NCBI GenBank assembly: GCA_002803225.1
Contig: NXFV01001887.1
Span: 37,394 to 101,393, forward strand
DNA from: Gamarada debralockiae
Lineage: Eukaryota > Ascomycota > Leotiomycetes > Helotiales > Hyphodiscaceae
Length of the DNA stretch: 64,000 bases
Direction of reading: 5' to 3'
A program made the position numbers and the translations under genes. Positions 10,942 through 22,198 of the stretch are shown in pieces. Each line of letters opens with the position of its first letter. Position 1 is the first letter of the stretch. The notes under the pieces are model-generated. The model ran no database searches. It had not been told where the DNA came from and saw nothing but the letters and a program-made list of their open reading frames with translations.

Positions 10942-12534
10942 CTATCTTTTCAACCATGTCTTCAGCTCATCCATTGCAGTTATTGGTCCTATATGTGCTA
11001 TGTAACCGTCGGGTCTTACCAAAACATAGCTGGGCTCTTGAAATCCATAAAGCTTGTGAATATCTCCGCCTTTGTCAACGACACAGAATGCGCTGGTTGA
11101 GGCCCCCGCAAAAATCTCGTGCACTTTCACCTCCTTGTTGTCTTCGAGGAAGCCTGTCGCGACGCTGTGAAGTGCTTCCCCACCAAGAGCTCCCGCTTCA
11201 GCCCCAGAAAACAGTAGCAAGTGGTGAGTTGGTCCTGTCAAGAGCCCAATCACAGTTGTTTCCTGTTCCGCACCCTTAAGCTTCCCATCCGGAGCACGAT
11301 CACCACCTCGCAGCTTTCCCTTGTAGGTTGAAGCTTGACCAACGACAGGACTATGCCGATATCGAATGCCCAGTTGCGAAACAAACCGAAATCGATTCGC
11401 ACGGCGAGCGCGACTTCCCATCACCCAAGGAAGGATCCACGGTACAATAGTGTTTCGCATGTAGAGATAAATCGGGTTTGTCGTCGCCATCATCTCGAAC
11501 ATTCTATCTGTAACGTTCAGCAGATTCTTGCCCACTTTATGCCTCTCGATGGTATAGCTATCCAGGAGCTCGTCACCCCCTTCTCCACGAATTGTACTGG
11601 CGAGCTTCCAGCCAAGGTTGATCGCGTCCTGCATTCCGGTATTCATTCCCTGTCCGCCGGCAGGACTATGGATATGGGCCGCATCGCCAGCCAAGAACAT
11701 ACGCCCGACCCGATAGCTCTCCACATTGCGATGATGAAGCCGAAATCGGGCAAGCCACACTGGATCCAATAGCTCCGCCTTCCCTGGCGCTAATGTCCTG
11801 AATACTTCCTCAAAGTCCTCAATCGTGGGCTCCGTGTCGACATTTGCTTGATTTGGCCGGCTGCAAATAAGCCGAAATACCCCGTCCTTCATCGGGAAGA
11901 TTGCCATGAAGCCCTGTCCCATGTAAAGCGTGAGACAGGCCTTTTGGTCCCACTTCAGATGCACATCCGCGAGGATGAAGTCCTGCGGGTATGCCGCGCC
12001 GTCGAATTTCAAACCCGTTGAGCGCCGCACAACACTGTGTGCGCCGTCACACCCAACAACGTATTTGCAGCGCAGTATTTCCTCATTACCTTCCCCATCC
12101 TTCAACCAAGCCGTTACCCCATCTTCATCTTGTTCCAACTTCTCGGCCATGACAGGTCGTTCTACCTTTCCTCCATACTTCGTCAACGCTTCATCCAACA
12201 CCATCTCTGTGTCCGCCTGGCTGATCATCAACGGAGTAGGGAAATCTGTATCGCCATACCCAATGTCCACTACATCAACTTCGTAGACGAATTTCTTGTT
12301 TGCAAAGATGCGGACGGCTTCGTTCTCGACGCCGTGGGCTTGACACTTCTCTACGATTCCATGCCGTTTGAGAAGTTCTAGTGTTCGCGAATGGAGGACC
12401 AAGGCGCGGCTCTTGTCAGATGGAATTAGGAGGGAATCGATAATGCGGAAGGGTATCTTTTGCAGGGAGAGCTCCAGCGCTAGCATGAGACCCGTTGGGC
12501 CGGCGCCGATGATGAGAACGTCCTTTTCTTGCAT
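10942..12534 (-). CDS. FAD-dependent aromatic monooxygenase (PHBH/phenol hydroxylase family)
   Basis: A single uninterrupted frame of 530 residues. The FAD-binding motif GAGPTG is at 10-15, the DG motif CDGAH at 162-166, and the second FAD motif GDAAHIHSPAGGQGMN at 283-298, the three signatures of group A flavoprotein hydroxylases. The last 130 residues look like the thioredoxin-like tail found in phenol 2-monooxygenase and pentachlorophenol monooxygenase relatives. Such enzymes use NAD(P)H and O2 to hydroxylate phenolic or polyketide rings. The gene converges on the histidine kinase, their stops being about 115 bp apart. It has no introns, unlike its neighbours. Substrate cannot be told; both catabolic and secondary-metabolism roles are possible, but no biosynthetic core enzyme is nearby. 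Confidence 0.92.
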   Translation of the reverse strand: MQEKDVLIIGAGPTGLMLALELSLQKIPFRIIDSLLIPSDKSRALVLHSRTLELLKRHGIVEKCQAHGVENEAVRIFANKKFVYEVDVVDIGYGDTDFPTPLMISQADTEMVLDEALTKYGGKVERPVMAEKLEQDEDGVTAWLKDGEGNEEILRCKYVVGCDGAHSVVRRSTGLKFDGAAYPQDFILADVHLKWDQKACLTLYMGQGFMAIFPMKDGVFRLICSRPNQANVDTEPTIEDFEEVFRTLAPGKAELLDPVWLARFRLHHRNVESYRVGRMFLAGDAAHIHSPAGGQGMNTGMQDAINLGWKLASTIRGEGGDELLDSYTIERHKVGKNLLNVTDRMFEMMATTNPIYLYMRNTIVPWILPWVMGSRARRANRFRFVSQLGIRYRHSPVVGQASTYKGKLRGGDRAPDGKLKGAEQETTVIGLLTGPTHHLLLFSGAEAGALGGEALHSVATGFLEDNKEVKVHEIFAGASTSAFCVVDKGGDIHKLYGFQEPSYVLVRPDGYIAHIGPITAMDELKTWLKR

Positions 12535-12959
12535 TGCGGCGAGTATATGGACTAATTTCCTATTTTAAGGTTTTAGAGATCTGTGACCCCAGAAGCCTCT
12601 GCGGTGTGATGTTGTTATGAAGATGCCTAGTCGAGCAATCGGTGGGTTGATCCGCCGCATTATGCATCACGAGGTCCAGCCCAGCCAGCTCTTGAGATGC
12701 GGAAGTTTCCGCAGTTACATACGAATTTCTTTCCTTTTTCGATATTAATACTATTCCGCACGAAGATAAGAGGAGATACTTGTGAAAGATCGCGTTTTGC
12801 CCATGGTGGTTGCTGAGCGCGAAGTGAATCGTATTCCTAGGATTCTATGCATGTAAAAAAGCCAATGTACCCCCAAAATTACCCTGAGCGCCCCTTTTCT
12901 CGATCAATCTCCACCAAAGTTTAACTTCGATACTCATCCCGCTACTCCTAATTCAAAAT
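12535..12959. other. Upstream region of the FAD monooxygenase
   Basis: Short gene-free stretch that must contain the promoter of the monooxygenase. I see no distinct regulatory motif in it. Confidence 0.45.
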
Positions 12960-15900
12960 TTAGTGTGACGGGGATAATGGCTTACGTCGGACCCCAAATC
13001 CCAACTCGGCGATTGCTGAGGCCCTAGAAACTGCTGTTGTGGCGCAAAGCCATGCCCGCCAATCTCCTTGAGATGTTTCTTTTGCATGACCAGGACTGCG
13101 CAAAAATGTTTCACCCTCGGCCGACATATCATCTGAACCCGACCGCTGGTACTCCGTTACTCTGAACCCCTTTTCAGGAGGTGCCATGGGATATGGGCCT
13201 GAGAGATCGGTCATCTTCTTACCCATTTGCCCGTTCCAGTCTCTACTTCTGACCAGCATGCCTCCTGGGAGCTCGTGAAGATATGGAAAGGTCGTGAAGA
13301 TTGTACTATGAGAAACTTGCTGCAGATGAAGTCTCATTCTCCCGATGCATTCACTACGGAATCAAGCTCTCACAAATGCAACCAGTGTAATGACAATGAG
13401 TAGTAGTACAACTAGCAGAGCTGGTATCGCGAACGGTCAGTGATATTTGATGCGAGAATCGATCGGGGTCACTACAAGAGGGACAAGATTGTATTGTGCA
13501 GCGTTTCCGGGACCGAGAACCCCTTTTGTACCAACAATTGCCGATGCGGCGTTGTCCGTCCAAATAAGGTTGGGAATAAGAGATACTGTTTCAGTGGTGT
13601 TGGTGAGATTTTGCCACAGAGCCCACATAGCCATGTTGATTCCACCACTGTAATCCACCTGAGATCCAGTTGTAGCGGCGACATCATAGGCGGTATTCAT
13701 GGCTCCAGTGTAGAAGTCGCTCGCAGGAAGATTCTCATTACCCATAGCAGCTATTCCAGAGCTGCTGGTGCCAAGCGCGCCATCGTATCCAGGAAGGTAG
13801 AAAGAAGGCTGGCAAACAGTTGAGACATTTTGATTGTTCTCGTACGCCGAAGACACGAGTCCCCAAATCAAGTCGATCTCGTTCTCGAAAATACGTGTTC
13901 CTGTATCCTCGACGCCCCAGAGCGGCATGCTCTGCTCATTTGCGTAGGACTTTTCAGTGACATCTGTTACCGCCAGGCTTTTCAGTAGACCTTCGGTCCC
14001 GTTACAGTTGAAAGATACTGTCTTGATGCTGGCCTTGACGGGACTTGCACAGGTGTATAACTTTTGGGACCATCGACTTCCACTGTCGAACGTGAGCGGG
14101 TCGCCAGCATCTTGACGTTGTGAGACTCCATGCATCAGCCCGCAGTTTACATAGATATTTGTGGTGTTCGCACAGTCTCCATTTCCTGCATCCGTACACA
14201 AGATAGCTGACAAATCGGTTAATATAAAACTTGTAGTAGAGAATGGTGAATTTGCGTACTAATATCGGTAAAGTTATCATAGTTAACGGGGAAAGAGTTC
14301 GAGGGCGGCCCGAATCAGCTGGAGAGGATGAGTTGCCGAGACCAGGAGTGCTAAGCCTGTGAGAGAGTCTAGTTGGAGGTAGTCACCAAGGGTCGCAGGA
14401 TGACGAGAGACTCATGGCTGGAATCGTCCCCGTATTGAGGCCCAGCTAGAGGAAATGTTTTCCCAGAGTAGAATCAAGGTAGTCGAAGGCATGCGTTCCC
14501 AGTGTCTCGTTTCTGTCACTCGTAACGTTGTAGTAAAGTGCCATATAAACTGTTCAGGATCTCGGAGTCAGCATAGCTTTTTCTGGAAGATTAAGAGCAC
14601 CGAGTTTGTTTCAGAGACTCCTCGCGACTCCTGAAACCGTCTGTAATAGGACGAAAAAACTTCGATAATACGAACCGTTATTCAACCAGGCCGCTTTGTA
14701 AGCCCGTGCCCAAAGATCGGGATTTTGTTGCGGGTTTGTCATGTTGGGTTCCAGATACGAGTGGTTAATGTTGACGAAGCCACCACGGTCAGTAAGAACA
14801 ACGTCCGCCACAAGGGTGGAGGAATTTGAACTGAAGGCAATGTTGAAATCAATGGTGAGATTCGTATCGACGCAAACGCTTTCGGGTTCGATGAAGAGCA
14901 AGTCCTCCTCTCAAGTGACTCCATATTGGAAACTCGGTGGAACCGTGTGATTCCTAAAGCCGATTCCTCCACGTATTGTGTCCACAACCAGGCATTCTAC
15001 GGGCTCTGTCGCATTGTTCAATATTAGACTGTCCATATTCCGAAATGCACTGACTGTGTGAGTAGTGCCATTGTTTAATTTATTGTTAGACGGAGTTATG
15101 TATCGTCTCTACTGGATGTCGAAGTAATTTGATATCGTGGTCTTGTTGTCTACCACACTGGAGTAGATGTCAGTGACAATTTGTGGAATGTTCATGACGT
15201 AGCTGTAGGGACTGTGAGAAACTCGAAGTTAGCATTTTTCTAACTAGAGGAATAGATAAGCAGAGCGGAGATTGACAAATTTTGAACACCAAAGACATAC
15301 TTTACAGCGCAAAGGCAGAACTAGCGCTCAGAAAGCCGGTCAAATAGGAAAAGGCCTGCTCTTAGCATTACTTACTACGAGTAGTTGACCCAGTTACCAT
15401 CAGAGGCGACGAAAGCGATGGTGTCCGAGAAAGGGCATGGTTAAATTAAAAAAAATTTCATGGCGTCCAGGCACTGTCGGTTGAATGAGAGGTTACTCCT
15501 GCCTGGATACTGCTTCCCGGTACCAACGTCTCATAAAGGCCCAATGCTTTAACAACTCCAGCAATGGCGATCAAAATTCCCATGAATGTATACAATCTCG
15601 TGAGGATGAGAATCTCTTTTCTCACGCCATGGTTCTGAGAACTGTCAGTACGAAGTACAGTTGGCCAATTCGAGCGATAAAGAGCTCGTGCAGCCACGCT
15701 CCTATCCCATATTAACCTTTGTCTGACTAGGGACAGAATAGGATGCTCACCAGGTAGCTGCAGTAGTCCTATCTTGCAACAGGCCGGAAATCACCAAAGT
15801 GAGTGTATTCGGACTCCACAGGCGTGCTGAGTTTTTTTATTTAGTAGGAGTACTCAATACACAAAGCGCGGGTGCCTCTCACCCACGAACGCGGCTGCTG

Positions 15901-16015
15901 GAATCTGTAGATTCGAAGTCAGTATCCTTTGTCGACGAATAAAGCAGAATCACAAGGGAAAATGGGCGTGGAAATATACCATGCCAGCAACATACCCAAC
16001 AGTGAGTTGAATCAT
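12960..16015 (-). pseudogene. Large fungal membrane protein of unknown function, decayed
   Basis: Exon pieces on the minus strand assemble a recognisable fungal architecture: N-terminal hydrophobic segments (from ATG near 16015; helix ending in GYVAGM, then a piece near 15800), a block ending EHPILSLVRQRLIWDR (about 15750-15705), a membrane helix before LGLYETLVPG (near 15520), a long Asn-rich presumably extracellular part containing FIEPESVC and LTDRGGFVN (14900-14780) and CGLMHG (near 14140), then a C-terminal membrane helix (13440-13375) and a cytoplasmic tail ending at 12960. At least one intron is clear (GTACGC to CAG, about 14262-14209). Stops interrupt it at 14911-14913 and 13437-13439, both TGA where Trp would fit, and at 14446-14448, plus a frame break near 15750. 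I know the family only as hypothetical membrane proteins in filamentous fungi; no function is established. Confidence 0.65.
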
Positions 16016-16926
16016 GGTCCCAAAATGAGTGTTTATACTCCCTATTGCAACGAGGTTCGAGGTTGCCACGCAGAATCGATAATCAGAAATTGCAAAGAGA
16101 GGTTTGAAGGTGGATTTGGCGAACCCTTGAGGTTCGGGTTACGTCTAGCCTCTTAAATTAGCCTCACGATTCTTGGTGAGGCAGTGAGCCCTCGAAGGCC
16201 AAATATCGGGTTCGTGATCCGCAACGGCTTCACATTGCCCGCCGCCTACCCTAAAGCTCAGTCGTTTAGCGTACATAAATCATCCCGCACCTTGCAATAA
16301 CCCTTGTAGAGTGTATTTTATTCCCTAGTTTATCCTCAAATATCCACTAGTTATGATTTTCTGTGGCGCACTCCCAGGAGAATAACTGGAGGAAAAGACG
16401 GTATGAACATTTGGGATCTGCACTAGCCTCACTTGTGTAACGATCCACGAGGTCATACAACGCCGAAAATAGAAAACAAAAGGCACAAATAAGCTGGTGG
16501 AAATTAAGCATAACAAACATCAGTGTGTTAGTGTGGTTGACAGCCTGTGCAAACCGTCTTGGCAGGTCGAAGAGTAATCTTAACGCCGCCAATCCCGCCA
16601 TGTATGCGGGTGTTGAAGCAGATATATTCGACTGAGGGAAGACTCGTAGGGTTGCCAGAGCCATAGATATGTATAAACAAAGCTAAGCCTAAGCGATAAA
16701 TCATCACCACAGCAACTGACACTAAGCTGATTTGACAGCGGGAGGATAAAAAGGTTACCTAATGGTGTTAAAGACCTGATCGAAGAGTTCCAAAACGGAA
16801 AGTAGGGGGCATGGCCTTGCCAACGAAGTTGAAGGTGATATAACATGGCATTTTTCTCCAGCGGCTCAAAAACGGCTGTTAAGTCAAGCCAGCATCAGTC
16901 TTTCCCATTTACTTTGTTAGCAAAGA
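16016..16926. other. No gene recognised
   Basis: Short frames on both strands show no domain, coherent splice sites or sensible starts. The region upstream of 16927 must once have held a promoter for the decayed Cys protein. Confidence 0.45.
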
Positions 16927-17615
16927 ATGCATTTTTACACCGTTCTATTCGTCGCGCTCTTTTGCAGCCTATCATAACAAATGAGTAGCCTAGACTATAC
17001 CAACCGTTTGCAGAATCGACATGCAATGATCCAGGCCCGCCAGTCTGGACAAGGTCTTTCATACTGCTTCGGACTGACTGCTATCTACCCCGAGTCGACT
17101 AACCTCTTCGATGACTGCAACGCTTTTCTGGACCAGGCTAATCAAACCCAACGGTTGCAGTGCATTTGCGGAAATGGTGGCACAATCGACCACTTCCAGC
17201 GTTATCGCTGCAGTTTCAGCATGGAGATGCAACATACACTGGCGTGATCTCGGGCGGAGCAAATGCGGCCACAGGAAGCCCAGGTGCTCCCGCGACATCT
17301 AGCTCTGGAGCAACGGCCTCAGCAACGAGTGGGTCTGCGACAAAACCAAAAACTTCCTCGACACCTCAAAATACTCGTCTGAGTTTTTTGCCTTCCATTT
17401 CGCACACTGTAACCTCTTATGAGACTCTGAACGGAGGGTCACCCAGCACCTTGACGGCAGCTCCAAGTTCGAATCAGGGTGGTGTGGAGACATCGACACC
17501 ATCAACAGCATTGAAGGCAGGATCTGGGTCGAGTGGTTCCCAAGGTTGGAACACAGGTGTTGCGGTGATGTTCTCGGTGGTTGCATTCAGCTTTTCCGTT
17601 CTGTGTCTGCTTTGA
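16927..17615 (+). pseudogene. GPI-anchor-type secreted Cys protein, decayed
   Basis: An ATG at 16927 begins a 16-residue hydrophobic leader typical of a signal peptide, followed at once by TAA (16975-16977). The same frame then continues with a Cys-bearing segment (AIYPESTNLFDDCNAF, LQCICGNGG) to about 17192. The continuation VIAAVSAW lies in a second frame (about 17200-17228) and the rest, a Ser/Thr/Ala-rich stretch ending in a hydrophobic tail (VAVMFSVVAFSFSVLCLL, stop at 17613-17615), lies in a third. Leader, small Cys domain, Ser/Thr linker and hydrophobic C-terminus are the plan of a GPI-anchored cell-wall protein. One nonsense codon and two indels make it non-functional. Exact family not recognised. 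Confidence 0.62.
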
Positions 17616-18080
17616 TTCGAGAATCAATTAGCTGAAGGCAGCGAAAAGATGTTGGAAGGACTTGACTTGTAATTGATCGGTTTTGAGAATGCATATTTTT
17701 TACTTAATACCCCTGGTTGTTTGGCTGCATATGTAACAGAAAGATTTTTTTTTTTTTGGGTAGTGCCAGTCAAGCTTTAGGGGACGCTGCTGGCGCGAAC
17801 GCCTACCTGGCGATCCAACACTATCAGGTTCCATACAATCGAAAGTGGAATGTCACTCGGGGCGCTGGCACCGATCCTCTTATGACTGGAGAACTGACCT
17901 CTGAATAACTATATATGTCTTGAAATATTCCAACACTCAGCATCTCTCGAGTTTCAACACCAACAACTTCTATCTTCAGTCTAACTATGGTCGACTGCGA
18001 CAACATGTCTTTTGAAGTCCAATATCCCATCAATCCATATGTTATCGACTTCGATAACATGTCTCCGAAAACCACTGCAC
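17616..18080. other. Intergenic, no gene recognised
   Basis: Contains a run of twelve T at about 17746-17757 and otherwise ordinary sequence. It lies between two decayed genes that converge on it. Confidence 0.45.
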
Positions 18081-20074
18081 TTCACATAGCGTCCAAGTCC
18101 TTCCCCTTCTCTTTCTTCTCATCCCTAAAAGCTTGCTTCGCATTATTCCCCCGATCCATACTCTCATTCCTCACCAACGCACTAGCAATCAATCCCGCGC
18201 CCGCAATCCCGTAGTTACATACCAAACAGCTCTCAAAGCATCGGCATATATATAATGATAAGCAACTTGCACCGCATCAGGAAACTTCCTAATAGCATCA
18301 TACGCGCCCGCCGCTTGAGCACCCGTAACAATAAGCTCATGCGTAATCTTGTTAGCTGCTACAGCTTGGTTGAGATACCGATAGAATTGATTCTGGAACA
18401 CAGTACCACCAATAGCGACGCCAAATGCTTGGCCGACGCTGCGGAAGAATGTCACGGTTGAGGTCGCGATGCTGAGATCATCGTCGATGGTGGTGGATTG
18501 CACCGTGAAGATGGGCAGTTGGAAGAGAAAGCCTCCACCGATGGCGGGAATGACTCGGAGGCCATACAAGATGCCTGCGTTGGAGTCTGGCTTCATGAGA
18601 GCGTTGAGACCGGTTCCGCTGACCATGAGAAACCATGCTACCCAGGTCATTTTCTGGAAGCGAAGGGTTTTCGCGACCCAGATCCCGCAGAAGGCGGCGG
18701 AGAGGGCGACGGGAGCACTAACATTAAACCATTAGAATGTTTTGGATGGGGAAGTACATCAACCTGCCTGCCCGGAAGTGTTTCTGCTGAAGATTTGAAA
18801 AGTGCATCGCTACGTACCCCGAGGAACTGTGGACTGTCAGTACTCTAACCTTATTCTGATGTGAAAGGGGCTAAACGAACAAAGATAATCATGTAGTATG
18901 CGAAAGCCCACAGCACAAGGCCATGTATAAATGCACCAAAGAATCCCGCATTCGCGGTACGGTTAGGGAATATCCGAATTGGAACCATTGGTTCTTTTGC
19001 GACTCTCCACTCAACCACCACGAATATACCAAGCCCGGCGAAACCGATGGTCAATGGAGCGAGGACGCTTGTGGAATTCCATGGGTCGGGATGTGCCGCC
19101 TGTAGTGAGACCGTAGAGTAGTAAGGTGATGGATGTGACAAAGACGGACATTCCGACGTAATCGATTCGAGCCATCTTCGATCGAAGGGAGGATATTTCT
19201 TGGTGGACATGTAGAGCGTAAATCAAACCCGCGACACCAACGACGCATACTGGGATATTTATCCAGAACACCCACCGCCAGGACGTGAACTCTCCAATGG
19301 CACCACCGACGGGAACCTAGACAGCCAAAAATCAGTCAAGATGCATACGACAAATTGGTGGAGGCACCTGATAAAATGCTCACCCCAATATTTGTGCCGA
19401 GCGCTCATGCGAAAGCTCCCATGGCTAGGAACTTTGGGCGTTCCCGAAGTGTAGTGATATCGCTGATAATAACTGTGGCCAGCGTAAGGCACCCTCCTCC
19501 GCCCAAGCCTTGAACCACCCGGGCTGCAACCAGCCAGTTCATGTTCTGCGCGCATCCGCAAAGAATGCTACCAAAAAAGAAGAGACAAGTCGCGAATATC
19601 ATGACCCACTTCGTCCACTACAAAGAGCTTAGTATTGGGTTATTGAGGAAGGACGGGTGGGGCTGACAAGATGTCGGAAATGGTCCCATAAATTGGTACC
19701 GTCACCTGGTGTTCGTCAGTTCTCTGACCTAGTGGCAGCGCTCTGGATGGAAGCAATCACTTACTGTTTGCGCCAGAAGGTAGGATGTCCCCACCCAAAA
19801 AGCTTCCAAGCTAGTCCCTTTCAGAGAAACAGCGATAGCAGGGCAGAGTTGCTGCAACGATCACCGAGTCCATAGCCACTACTACCGAGATCAAGCAGAG
19901 CATGAAGACAGTAACTTTGAACTTGAAAGGCTTCTTCGGTGTCGCGACTGGATTATCTTGTTGCTCTTCGTTTTTGACATCTTGTGTGATGGATGGTTCC
20001 TCCTTCTCTTGCATGGCAATAGAAGTCGATGGCATCTCGGATTCGGTGGTATCCATCGTAGGAACAGATTTCAT
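18081..20074 (-). pseudogene. DHA2-type MFS drug/H+ antiporter, decayed
   Basis: The minus strand encodes most of a 14-helix major facilitator: a charged N-terminus (ATG at 20074), helix 1 with SVVVAMDSVIVAATLP, LLAQT split by an intron (about 19764-19708), AARVVQGLGGGG (motif typical of helix 4), WRWVFWINIPV, and FNKAFGVA-like C-terminal helices (near 18440: SVGQAFGVAIGG). Such proteins export toxins or drugs at the plasma membrane. Damage: an extra C near 19843, a one-base loss near 19618, TGA for Trp at 19405-19407, a frame change near 19100 and another near 18213. In the corrected frame the tail would end at 18081. Several independent lesions argue against a single sequencing error. Confidence 0.8.
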
Positions 20075-20488
20075 AATACGGTTTCTTTTCGGAGTAACTT
20101 GCAAAGATCAAAGTCGAGACATATAGAGTGGATATAGAAGGAAAAAACCAGAGCCGCCACCATGATTGGTGATGGAAAATATTCCGATGAATCATCTTGA
20201 TACCCTATCTTGGTGTTCATGGCATTGGATTGTCCCAGCGCCGACTAGATTTTGTCCAGATTGTCCGCTTCAGCCTCATTGAAAGGACAGACGCCTCATT
20301 GACATTTTCGGATTCGTGAGTAATCAGCCCAGAAAGTGGGAGGCTTCAAGCGAGTGCGGAAAACTGGGGGTAATCTCGGGCGCTTTGACTGTTTTGGGTT
20401 ATCACTAATCAAGAAATGGGTACAAGAATTCTCCGTATTGCTTCGTTTCAGAAGATAGTCGTTCAAAACGCAAAGGAAAAAAAACTAA

Positions 20489-20914
20489 TTGGCATACAAG
20501 ATATCAACCGATCAGTCCCTGGGGGTGATGAAAACAGATTCCTTGGATGGCTAGCTGTTAGCAGTACCTTGGACTTTGATTGCTGATCTTGAGTGAGTGA
20601 TTTAGAATTGTCTTGATCCAGGGGCTTTGCTGACGCTTCAAATCGCTGAAACCAGAATGAAGGATTGATATCTTGTATCCCAATTGAATATGGTATCCTC
20701 AACTTACTGAATTTATTCACGGGTCGGGAATATGGTGACATCAACGCACTCGCCAGCTTAGCAACTTTGCAACAGTCGGGATATTTTGGGCCAAGACAGC
20801 CAACGAAGGTGGGGTCGTTACATCCGTATGGAGGTAGACCCCTGGAGACGACTCAAAAAGGTAGCTACCCAGATCGTTGAGATGGGAAGAACGATTAATA
20901 TCTTGTATTCCAAC
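20489..20914. repeat. Three copies of a short motif, one inverted to two
   Basis: The motif GGNATACAAGATATYAAYC occurs on the plus strand at about 20491-20509 and on the minus strand near 20685-20667 and near 20911-20893. The two outer copies are inverted to each other and differ mainly by transitions. The 430 bp between the outer copies is otherwise unremarkable. It could be a small non-autonomous element or chance decay of a repeat. The flanks 20075-20488 and 20915-21018 hold nothing recognisable. Confidence 0.5.
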
Positions 20915-21018
20915 AAATGCCATACAAGGGGGGGAACGTACCAAAACATGGCCGACTCCGAAGTAGCTTCCTGGTCAATAATCACTTTCTCGCCATTCTT
21001 CTTGACAATAACGTGTAT

Positions 21019-21822
21019 TCAATTCTCTGTTATAGGTTGCTCCTTCATGAGCTTTTGCATCAAGCACTTCAGCGTCCCATCCGGATTCATCAACTGAGCT
21101 TCAGGACTGACGAAATCATCCGCACACTCCCTCATGCATCCAAAGAAAGAATATTCATAAACCCATTGACACTGATCACACCAATTTGCCACTTGAGCAG
21201 TAAACGCAAACACCTCTTTCTTGTTCCTCGAGATAGAAGCGATCTCTGAGATAACAACTGGGTATTCTGGAAATTTGTTGTGCCTGTTTCTAGTCAATAC
21301 AGTATCCGGCGTCCCCAGTGTGAGTACTTGCATCTTCTCGATATACTGAATAGCAGCTGTACCATCAGGACCATAATAATGAACTCCCAAATAATCCGGA
21401 GGCTCCCCCATATCTGTCACTCTCTTCATGAAATCATCAAGCCACGCCTCTCCGCCGGGATCAGACGCACACCCAGGGCTAATAATTTTCTTCCCCTTCT
21501 CCTTCCTCAGCGGCACCATCTTTTCCTTCCACATCTCAGCAGCCTTTTCAGGAGAAATACCAGCTCGTTCCGGCTCGTTGAAATAGTGCAAGATAGCATG
21601 ATCATTGTTGGAAATCATTCCCCATTCGTTCGGGTCAGTCAGTTGTTCCATACCCCGAACCGTGGGTCGGAAGGGAAGTCGATTCTTGAGCTCTGGTGGA
21701 ACCCAGGCGTTCCAATTTGAGCATGAGGAGAGGGGGCCGTCGAAGTTGATTCTTTCCATTGCTTCTGGGACGTGAGCAGTGTTGGTCCAGTCCCAAAGAA
21801 GACAGCGCTTTTTGATGACCAT
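21019..21822 (-). CDS. GH128-like glycoside hydrolase (Asl1-type)
   Basis: 267 residues in one frame. The start KKRCLLWDWTN (residues 4-14), HYFNEPE (79-85, Glu83), LGVHYYG (145-151) and PVVISEIAS (188-196, Glu193) match the Asl1/GH128 family, whose two glutamates act as acid/base and nucleophile on beta-1,3-glucan. These enzymes remodel or recycle fungal cell-wall glucan. I see no signal peptide, so this member may be cytosolic or leave by another route. The ATG at 21822 directly precedes the conserved start; a further in-frame ATG at 21861 adds 13 poorly conserved residues. A 15-residue stretch after IEKMQ begins with GT and ends near AG, but removing it breaks the frame, so I kept it. It is divergent from the DUF3716 gene. 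Confidence 0.85.
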   Translation of the reverse strand: MVIKKRCLLWDWTNTAHVPEAMERINFDGPLSSCSNWNAWVPPELKNRLPFRPTVRGMEQLTDPNEWGMISNNDHAILHYFNEPERAGISPEKAAEMWKEKMVPLRKEKGKKIISPGCASDPGGEAWLDDFMKRVTDMGEPPDYLGVHYYGPDGTAAIQYIEKMQVLTLGTPDTVLTRNRHNKFPEYPVVISEIASISRNKKEVFAFTAQVANWCDQCQWVYEYSFFGCMRECADDFVSPEAQLMNPDGTLKCLMQKLMKEQPITEN

Positions 21823-22198
21823 GATGAATAGAATACTTGATTGCTGTGAGAAATTTGACAAATATTTTGATGGCCAAAGTGGCTCTGGTGATCAAATCAA
21901 CACCCGTTCCGTATGCCGATGATGCTCGAATGCTTGTAAGAGTCTTACTGGAATGAATGCTTTGCAGGAGTGTGATTTGGGAAGAGGGAGTACCATAGAA
22001 ATATGTGAGTATTGTAAGAATCAATTTATCACTTACCCTGTAAGTCGCAGTGAATGAAATACCTGTTTTGTCGTAGTTGATAAAGAGTCGTTCGTTCGGC
22101 TTCTTCACGCTTCACGCCAAGTGACGTTGATTCGTGCGCACTTCTCGGCTCTGACGCGTTGACAAAGCCCACGAACTTCAACTTTTTCTTCACCAACT
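21823..22198. promoter_or_regulatory. Divergent promoter region
   Basis: 376 bp separate the ATGs of the GH128-like gene (leftward) and the DUF3716 gene (rightward), so it must hold both promoters. A CT-rich stretch (TTTTTCTTCACCAACT) sits just before the rightward ATG, as often seen before fungal start sites. No TATA box stands out. Confidence 0.6.

Noticed and set aside
12960..14913. TGA read as Trp in the membrane-protein gene
   Set aside because: Two stops fall at likely Trp positions, but nuclear genes of filamentous ascomycetes use the standard code, intact neighbours end in TGA, and the gene has another stop and a frame break.
7392..20074. Secondary-metabolite cluster (hydroxylase, transporter, NmrA-like protein)
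   Set aside because: No core synthase (polyketide, peptide or terpene) is present and several members are dead.
21300..21345. Intron inside the GH128-like gene
   Set aside because: A GT...AG pair exists, but its removal shifts the frame and the uninterrupted reading keeps all family motifs.
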